A stretch of 64,000 nt of DNA. It comes from Podocnemis expansa. Its lineage: Eukaryota; Chordata; Testudines; Podocnemididae. Each line of letters starts with the position of its first letter. Position 1 is the first letter of the stretch. Of the stretch, positions 56,470-64,000 are shown piece after piece. Location: the NCBI GenBank assembly GCA_007922195.1, contig ML681990.1:34669733-34733732 (forward strand), given 5' to 3'. Position numbers and translations under genes: made by a program. The notes under the pieces are model-generated. The model made no database searches. It worked only from the letters and a program-made list of their open reading frames with translations, and was not told the DNA's origin.

Positions 56470-56570
56470 CTGAGCTTTAAACTGTAAGCTCACTGAAGCA
56501 GGAACCTTCTTTCCACTATGTATATGCAGAATGCCTATCACAGTGGAGCACTGATTCTTAAAGGGTCTTC
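56470..56570 (+). repeat. Old LINE/SINE 3'-end-like scrap
   Basis: 'AAACTGTAAGCTCACTGAAG' then 'CAGGAACC' and 'ATGCCTATCACAGTGGAGCA' resembles the 'tgtaagctctttggggcagggacc...gcctagcacaatggggtcc' motif common in amniote genomes. Confidence 0.5.
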
Positions 56571-59500
56571 ACATACTACTGCAGCAAACTACTACCCACT
56601 ACTGATGGGAGTTTGCTCAATCTGATTCTGGATAAGGTTAATTTACAGGTGAATTGTGCAGCTTATGTGTAAAAATAAATAAATACATAAAATTCAAAAT
56701 TAGCATTTCAAAAAAGCAGCATAATCTACATAGCAGTTGGGTGATATATGTACTGTGGAATGATTACAATGTTTTGGTTACCTCTACCATATGTAGAGAC
56801 CTCTTGCCAATTAAAAACCACACATTTTAACACATGATATTTGAAAAACTATACTGTCTTTATTTTCCTGTCAAGAACTGGGTTTAGGGTTTTCTCTGCA
56901 TACATCACAATAATAGACTTGTTTCCTGTACACTCTGTTAGTAATTTCTGATGCAAGCTACTAATATAGAAGAAACAAGATAGTCCAGACCTGATAGCTG
57001 AAAGGAAGAAAAACTGATTTGCAAAATCGTGTAGGAAGTTAAAACAGAGACTAGGTTCTGTCTTCTTTTTTGACAACTATAATCAGAATAATGAATAAAT
57101 AGGATGGCTCAATGGAGTACAGGCCCATCAGTGGCTATTAGCTAGGTTGATCACAGACAACTCTGTTCTTTTGGCGTTCCTAAACCTCCAACTACCAGAA
57201 GTTGGGAATGGACAACAAGGGATGGAATTTCTTCCTCTCCTGTTCTTTACATTCCCTCTAACACAGCTGGCACTGACAACTTTCAGAGACAAGATAATGG
57301 ACTAGGTGGATGATTTTTTGGTATAGCTGAGCATGATCATTCTTATTACTTATGTAAGTAACAATTTATTTGTGAGACTGTCTGATCTCATACCAGCAAA
57401 ATCCCTAGAGAGTTCACTGAAATCTATAAAATTATACTGGTATAAAATCACTGTGAGATCAGAGTCAGGCTCTATGCCTCAGCTACAAAGGGATAATTAT
57501 ATGTTCCACACATGCATGTAGTAAAATCCAATTAGTAGGTGTAAAGTCTGTTATACAAGTACAAAATATTATTGCCAATATCACTGGAATATAATTATTA
57601 TAATTTTTAATTCTGATGCGGTTACTTGTATTTAGCCACTGTTGGAAAACTTCAAGATGGACTAAAAAACGTGTTTTCCTTTTATAAAAAGGAAGCTGAA
57701 AGTCAAGGATTGTTTGGATTTCCTTTGTCATATATGCTTACTATACATTTCTTTCTGTCACTGACAGAAGCCATTTCAGTTGCCATCCTTCTCCCCACCC
57801 TCTTTTTTTAAACTGAAAGGCAGTCATATATTCTATTACTAGGGTTGAGCAAAAAAGGTTTTTTTGTTTTTTTATAAAAGGCTTTAAATTGCTTTATTTG
57901 TAAATGTTGTATGGGCCTGTGAGGTTCAGATCTATGTGGATGATGTCTCTCTCAGAAGACTCCATTTGATATAATCTGATGTCAAGAATACAACACATTG
58001 AAAAACCTGTACAAAGACACAGTACACCACAAATGAAGAACATGTTGTTTCAAGATACTTGTGAATTACAAAGTCTCTTCTAATCGATTGAGTTAAATAT
58101 CACAGAAACCTTGAGCAATCTATATTTTATAAATTTAAGGTTTATCCTTCATCTTTTTTTTTCTTAATTAAAATCTCATGGAAGAGGACAGTATACCTGT
58201 TAAGAAGTATACTTTTTCAATTATTTTTCTTTTCTGAAGCAGATGCTGTTGCTATGCTGTCATTTGTTGCTATGGGGCTTTAGGTTTGTGAGTATTTGTC
58301 AGAAAGCAGTTGGATATTGTGAGGCTGTACTGTTTTGTTACATTTCCAGCAGAAAGATAGTCAAGAGGGACTGGAGTAGGGTTCTATCTAAGTAAAACAC
58401 CTACAAAGAATCAACGGGAAAAAGAGAGGCTGTAACAGTAATACTGCTTTCCTTATTCTGACCAAGTTCTTTGTTCATTGAAAGAAGACTCCATTTCCAG
58501 CATCAGAGAAAAGTCAAAAGCTGACTAATTTTGAAACATCAATAAAAAGAATGCCAAAGATCCATATTCCTCAAGAATTTTACTTCATACTTTTTTTGTG
58601 ATGGTCCGCAGTGGCAGGGAGTACTGGCACCTTTTCTGTTGGCCCTGCTGCCCAGCTGAGAGGTTTGGGTCAGCAGTGGAAAGGAGGGTGTTGCAGGAAG
58701 ACGAGGGGTGGGAGAGGCATTTTTCAAATTTACTATCAAGATATGAATACTGGCACCTTTTTTTTTTCTTCTTAAACAGGAAAGGCACTGATGGACTATT
58801 CCATTTTGCTTGTCAGAGTGGAAGAAACACTTCACCAGATTTCAAATCTCTACACAGTTCAACACAAAAGTGTGTACATAATCTGCTACAGAAGAACAAC
58901 CATGGTGAGGTTTTAAAAAAGTCTGAGCATTTAGTTCCAAAAAAATATAATACATCAACAAATGTACTGTTCCTGAGGATTTAAAAGTCTGGAAACCCTT
59001 ATAGGCATAGAGACCTTTATAAAGGTATTGTATGAACAAGGTAAGCAGTGTGACTAGTATCCAAAAGGAAGAAAACAAAGAACATCTGATAGGTCCACTT
59101 TCAGACAAGGAACTTCCAGAGCGATAACAGCTTATGTCTTGTCTGTCAGTTGAAACTAACACTGCTTTCTGAGCTAGTGGAAACACAAATCACCTACCAA
59201 GAGTATAGTAGATACACAGTCCAAGAAAAGAGCAGCACCACGTAAAAATTAATCTAAAGAGCGTAAGCATAATATTCCCTGGACAGAAAAATGGAGGTGT
59301 GAAAAGGAAGACTACAAGACATATGGGGTGCCCAACCACTGGAAATGCACAATAAATGTAAACACATAAATGGGTCAGGAAGATAGTCAGAAAGCTAAAT
59401 CATGCTCATTTCAACAGACTTCAACTGTTCCACCTTATATGTGACCTCTCGGTCATCCTCAAAGGAAAATACCTTTAAGAGATAAACCTGGGAGCTTGAA

Positions 59501-60327
59501 TTCATATCCTTGCTGGACACTAAAAACCATAGACTAAATAGAGGCAGTAGATTTATGACTTAGGATAACAATCTATAATGCACTAACTCCCTCCTCTAGC
59601 CTTTTCTGTAAACCCTCTCACCTCGCCTCACCCCCTATAACTTGAGAGGTATTACTAGACCATTTCACCTTGAATGGTCCCTTAAAATGCATTATTTAGC
59701 AAAAGTGGTTAATCTGTTCCACCTTGTATTTAACTGTAAATTTCCAAAGACTGTGAAAATCATATCCCTGAGTGACCAGAACTAACCCCCAGTGTAGCTA
59801 GCAGTAACTACCACCTATCAGGGAGTTGGAGGACCTACATCAACAGGAGAATCCCTCCCATCAGCACAGATAGTGTCTTCAGTGAAGATACTAGTATGAC
59901 CGACACAGCTACATGGATGCAGCTGCACTATTTTATGGGTGGGCAAGTACTTAGTACATTTCTCACACTGGAGGAAGAGCTCTGTGTATGCTCAAAAGCT
60001 TGTTTTTCACCAACTGAAGTCGGTCCAATACAAGAACCTCACCTTGTCAAATCACAAGATTTATCATTCTATTCTTATATTTTAAAGTGACAGAGTAGAT
60101 ATCACTCCAACATGTAAAGGGACATTTAAAGACAAAAATCTAAAGCCTAAACTTCAACACCCCAAGATAGTACTCAGGCTTAATTATTTAGAGTGAGCCT
60201 TTGTGCTGTGCCCTGAAGGTTCATCTGTGCCATGAATTACTGAGTAATTTTAAGGTGGTAGGCTTGCCCACATTAGCTTTAGGTTAGATAGCACTGGTAC
60301 AGGTGATAACAACAGTGAGGATGAGAC
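56571..60327. other. Unannotated non-coding stretch (3.8 kb)
   Basis: AT-rich, with T-runs near 57855-57875. The repeated phrase 'TACTGGCACCTTTT' at 58622 and 58749 hints at one more short element. No domain-like frame; the 128-codon plus frame (58598-58984) and the 114-codon minus frame (58842-59186) look random. Confidence 0.35.
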
Positions 60328-60867
60328 CAGTGCTGGATTATCAAAGGGGCTTTAGGAGCTTGAGCCCTGGCCAAAAAGGAGGCCCCAGGCTCCAGCCCCT
60401 AAACCCCAGTAATCCGCCCCTCAGTGCCAGCAGAGCAGTAGCACTAAGACCTCTCCTGTGCTGAAGCAGAGAACGGGGGGCCAGGGCACTGTGCTCTGCC
60501 CTGCCCCTGGGCTGGCTGGCCCACCCCAGGGGGCAGGGTGGGGGTGGAAACAGCTGGCTCATGGCTGACAAGGCCTCCACTGCTCCCACCTCATCCTTTT
60601 AGGGCCCACCACATGCCAGCTGGCCACCATCCCTGGGCAGAGTGGCCAGAGGAGGGCTGGGGCGGGAGTACCCTCTGGTCCCAGGGTTCCCCCCCAGCAA
60701 TGGTGGGCAGGCAGCAGTCAATTTGTGTGGCGCAGGAGCGGGGAGGGGGGGCACAGTCAGAGGCAGCCAGGTCCCCTGCTGCGAGAGGGCCCCAGGTAAG
60801 GGGGCCTCGTGGTAGGGGGCAGTCTGCACCCCCACCCCAGGCCAATTAATCTGGCCCTGGGTGAGAC
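60320..60867. mobile_element. Non-autonomous hAT element, GC-rich, with target duplication
   Basis: The body 60328-60859 (532 bp) starts CAGTGCTGGATTATC. The reverse complement of its end reads CAGGGCCAGATTAATT. Flanks GATGAGAC (60320-60327) and GGTGAGAC (60860-60867) match at 7 of 8. It shares a 'CCCCTGGGCTGGCTGG' block with 5970-6434. Frames of 82-128 codons here are due to base composition. Confidence 0.75.
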
Positions 60868-62604
60868 AGCATGGACACTGACTCAGGTCAACAATCTGAG
60901 TGCATACTAATGATCCACATGGCTTATAAATGGGAAAATTAGTCCAGACTAAAGTTTGTACCATCATGTCTGTACTACACTTCACAGAGCAAACATACCC
61001 TGTTATGACAAACTCCTCGAGCTAACCTGCTGACCACAACATTGCCTGAAATCTTCTCCCAGACTAGCGCTACAGCACTTGGAAAGCAGGCCCACCCAAT
61101 CAGATTTAAAGCAATTCACTCAATGCTTTTATCAGCCTCTGTTTTACTTGTGAAATAAAGCTTGTGGCCCAGTCATGTCTAGCACAGGCCCTGCCAAAAA
61201 AATAACTTCTGGCTATGTCTGTCCCGCCCATGCTATTAGAGTCCTGGCCTGACATACCTAGAGAGTGAAGGGCTTGTCTCTGGAAGGCAGTTTTATGGCT
61301 GTCTTTCAGAGTGCCTACATAAGGGGAATCCTCACACCACCAGAGAAGGCTTTTAGGGTTCCTTTGCACAATGGTTAATTTGTAATGAAAGTGGTGCCAT
61401 GCCTCAAGCAATCAGATTCTGTAGCTCAAACAATTTTTTTTTAAATATATTTATTGCTGATGCAGCAAGCCCAGCAGTACTGAGCTATGAACTGCCAACC
61501 CCAGAGGTGCTAAGGCTCAGCTCTGGCAAGCCCTGGCACAAAGTAAGCACTGCCTTTACACCACTCTAGGTTTTTTTCCTGACGAAAAAGGGTGGAGTGG
61601 GGGCGGGGTGTATGTGAACATTTTAGCCATAGTCTCAAATTAACTGGTGCAACAATACTTTCCAGATTAGGCACAGCCAGATTTCACCACATTCCACTTT
61701 GACCTAGAGTGCCACACTCCAAATCATAATATTTTCAGAACTTACTCCATTTGTTACCTTCAATTCAGCATTACAAATAGAGTTGGGCACATATTTTTAC
61801 ATACCCCCCTTCTTTTTTTTTTGAGAAGGGGGGGGTGCCAAAAACACAGACTAAGTCTGACAAAAACATTCTGAAAATTTGTGTCAATTTTTGCTAAATG
61901 TTTCCATCTAAACACACAGGGAAAAAAAAACCCACATCCTTTGAAGTGCCAAAATGAAACATTTTTATTTTTCAGGCTACATTCATAAGGGATTGATTAG
62001 GTACCATTTTACAGAAACAAGAAAGAGCATGTGGTGATGAAGGCAGCCTGTTACATCCAATAGCTGTTAGGGGTCTCACCCAGGAAAGGAGAGACTTGGA
62101 TTCAGTCTCCTCCTCCCAAACTGGGATTTGCACCTAGGTTTCTCACATCCCAGGCAAATGACTCCACAGTTAGTTTCTCTCATTCTTTCCTATTGAACCT
62201 GTTCCACTTTGTATGAAATATTTGAATAGTCACTGGGCCAGAGACTAAAACTCTGTAGCCTGGTGGTTAGGGCATTCAGGTGCAGGGACCCTCAGGTTCC
62301 AACCACTGCTCCAATGACTTATCTAGTTATGCAAATATAAACAGCTTCAAAACAGGAAAGAGTCCATTACAAGGTACTGAGCATTCTCAATTGCTCAACT
62401 TCTTCCAGATTAATTTCTTTAAGTATTCATAACACAACATAAACATTTTATAGCAGGTAGAATAAGATACTGCACCCAACCTCTGCCTTCTGAAGCATTT
62501 CTCAAGAGGTGCAAAAAAAAAGTGGGGGGGGTGAGGACTATCATTTTTGTACCATCATACCAGCTAACAATCTTTAATTTTACTCAAGCCTGCTCACCTT
62601 CTCT
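60868..62604. other. Unannotated non-coding stretch
   Basis: Includes a poly-T stretch near 61432-61445 and a G-run near 61828. No gene or repeat recognised. Confidence 0.4.
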
Positions 62605-62902
62605 CAGGGCCATAACTATGGAGGGGCGAAAGGGGCTTTGCCACGGGCGCCAATTTAAAAGGGCACCACGCAGATGCGAGCACCCCCACCACCTCTGGCC
62701 ACGGCAGGGAAGTGATCCTCCCTGCTGGCTCTGTCTTGCCATGGCGAGAGCCAGCAGGGGGATCACTTCCCTGCTGCGGCCACAGCCGGTAGTGGGGGGG
62801 TCCCTTCTCCTCGTTGTGGAAGGGTAGAGATCCCCGTTGCCGGCTCTGGCCACAGTGGGGGAAGGAGGCACTGGAACCCCTAGTTACAGCCCTGCCTTCT
62901 CT
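62597..62902. mobile_element. Non-autonomous hAT element with perfect target duplication
   Basis: The body 62605-62894 (290 bp) starts CAGGGCCATAACTATGGAGG. The reverse complement of its end is CAGGGCTGTAACTAGGGGTT. CCTTCTCT flanks both sides (62597-62604 and 62895-62902), 8 of 8. The GC-rich inside gives spurious frames of 101, 95 and 115 codons. The clean duplication marks it as one of the younger insertions here. Confidence 0.85.
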
Positions 62903-63409
62903 GTCTTTTAAAATGTGTACTGCACCTACTACAAAGAACAAAATGACTTTTTGATGACTTTTCTTGGCAAATTAATTTTGATTTCAACCTTTTCTTGAAA
63001 CAAGGCTTCACAAATTCACTTTTTACTTTGATTTACTCATTTATAAACTGATCTCCAGGTTGTTGAACCAAAAACTAATATGAACAGTTTGATATTTTGG
63101 GACTTTATACACATTCATGAAGGAACGAATACACTTATTAATTTCGTTTAGTTTTCACTAATGTACTTGCAGTGCCTTCTTACCAGGTACATTTCTTTGA
63201 AATCAAGCATTTCTAAACTCTAGAAACATTGTTCTCTCCTTGCCAAGCAGCAACAGTACTCTCCAATGCAGGTTTAAATAAGTGCCCTGCATAACATCAG
63301 TTTTCTGTTTTTTTAAATGTGTCATTCTTGATGCCTCCCTGAAGCTTGCTTGTTTTTTGTTTTACTTTTTCCTCCACGCTATATCCTCTATCTCTTTACT
63401 ATATTTTGT
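62903..63409. other. Unannotated non-coding stretch
   Basis: AT-rich, nothing recognised. Confidence 0.4.
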
Positions 63410-63448
63410 GGGGGGGGGGCGCGTGTGTGTGTGCGCGCGCGCACACGC
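63410..63448 (+). repeat. G-run and GT/GC alternating repeat
   Basis: About ten G (63410-63419), then alternating GC/GT to about 63443 and a short CACAC tail. Purine-pyrimidine alternation of this kind can form left-handed DNA, but that is only a possibility here. Confidence 0.85.
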
Positions 63449-64000
63449 TCCAATATAACTTCACTCATTAATTTAATATACTACATCCTCCTGTGGTAAA
63501 CGCTAAATTCTTTTCCTCCCCACTATGTTGCATGTGTTCATATGAATGTGCATTGTTGATTTTGGTTAGCCCTAGGCACATTTTAGCATTTCCATATTAA
63601 CTGCACTTTCTGTTTATACTCACACATACACAGTGTATACATTCACAGAAACCGCAGTATGCGCACGCATGACCCTGATAGGACACACACAACATGTGGT
63701 TATGCTCTGCAATTAATTACCTTCAAACTAATGAAATCAACATTTCTGATCCATTCACTAATTACAACAGGCCACCCTTTATCTTCACTTTCTGCTCTAA
63801 GCTTATTCTCAGTACATTAATGCCACAAAGAAAAGGCACAGCATATCAGCGATGTCAAATCATCACAGCAAATACTAAGGCACTAATCCTGGAGATACAA
63901 TAAATATCATTTGAAAGGTAATAAATATAAAACCATATTAGTAATACAGAGCAGTGGAATGCAGTGAAAATTATTTTTTTTTAAAAAGTGATAACACATT
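63449..64000. other. Unannotated non-coding stretch at window edge
   Basis: AT-rich. The 69-codon frame near 63694-63903 shows no domain-like pattern. Confidence 0.4.

Noticed and set aside
58598..59186. Frames of 128 and 114 codons on opposite strands
   Set aside because: They overlap, are rich in low-complexity runs, and show no known motif.
60328..60859. CpG-island-like promoter of a gene
   Set aside because: The GC-rich block has terminal inverted repeats and a 7/8 target duplication, so it is a hAT element.
1..64000. tRNA or rRNA genes
   Set aside because: I looked for tRNA A-box/B-box pairs with cloverleaf arms and for rRNA landmarks, and saw none I could support by eye. A tRNAscan-SE run would be decisive.

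Overview
This window looks like non-coding vertebrate genomic DNA, most likely from a turtle or a close relative. The basis is the repeat mix, which I recognise from family knowledge rather than from a search: CR1 LINE fragments ending in the CR1 3' end, DIRS-type tyrosine-recombinase retrotransposons, Penelope-like (PLE) insertions, many short hAT elements with 8-bp target duplications, and old CORE-SINE/MIR-like remnants. I found no host protein-coding exon, rRNA, tRNA or CRISPR array that I could support. Nearly all open frames are chance frames or frames inside transposons.

Layout. 1-9.3 kb: AT-rich DNA with hAT pieces, a decayed Harbinger-transposase-like pseudogene, two PLE insertions and CR1 scraps. 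9.3-20.5 kb: microsatellites, three more PLE insertions, old SINE pieces, a broken CR1 on the minus strand, and an LTR-like block carrying a 56-bp tandem repeat. 20.5-28 kb: mostly unannotated, apart from a clean CR1 3' part at 23.9-24.7 kb and a hAT element with its target duplication at 26 kb. 28.3-33.6 kb: DIRS element A on the minus strand. It has inverted terminal repeats (ITRs), an internal complementary region (ICR) and a gag-like gene, but about 2.5 kb of unrecognised sequence where reverse transcriptase and recombinase should be. 33.6-44 kb: a dense nest of CR1, palindromic DNA transposons, PLE copies and a hAT-Charlie-like element. 44.7-50.4 kb: DIRS element B on the minus strand, with decayed gag, reverse transcriptase/RNase H and tyrosine recombinase and the same ITR/ICR design. 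50.4-64 kb: mostly unannotated AT-rich DNA with an old CR1 and four short inverted-repeat elements.

How the parts relate. DIRS A and B share their outermost ends and ICR design while their insides differ, as expected of a non-autonomous and a formerly autonomous partner. The nesting gives a relative time order: CR1 was interrupted by a DNA transposon, which was then interrupted by a PLE. Several PLE copies carry a hammerhead-ribozyme-like core, and several are inverted (head-to-head) insertions.

All family names come from reading motifs by eye. Boundaries are good to a few bases where a target duplication is quoted and to tens of bases elsewhere.
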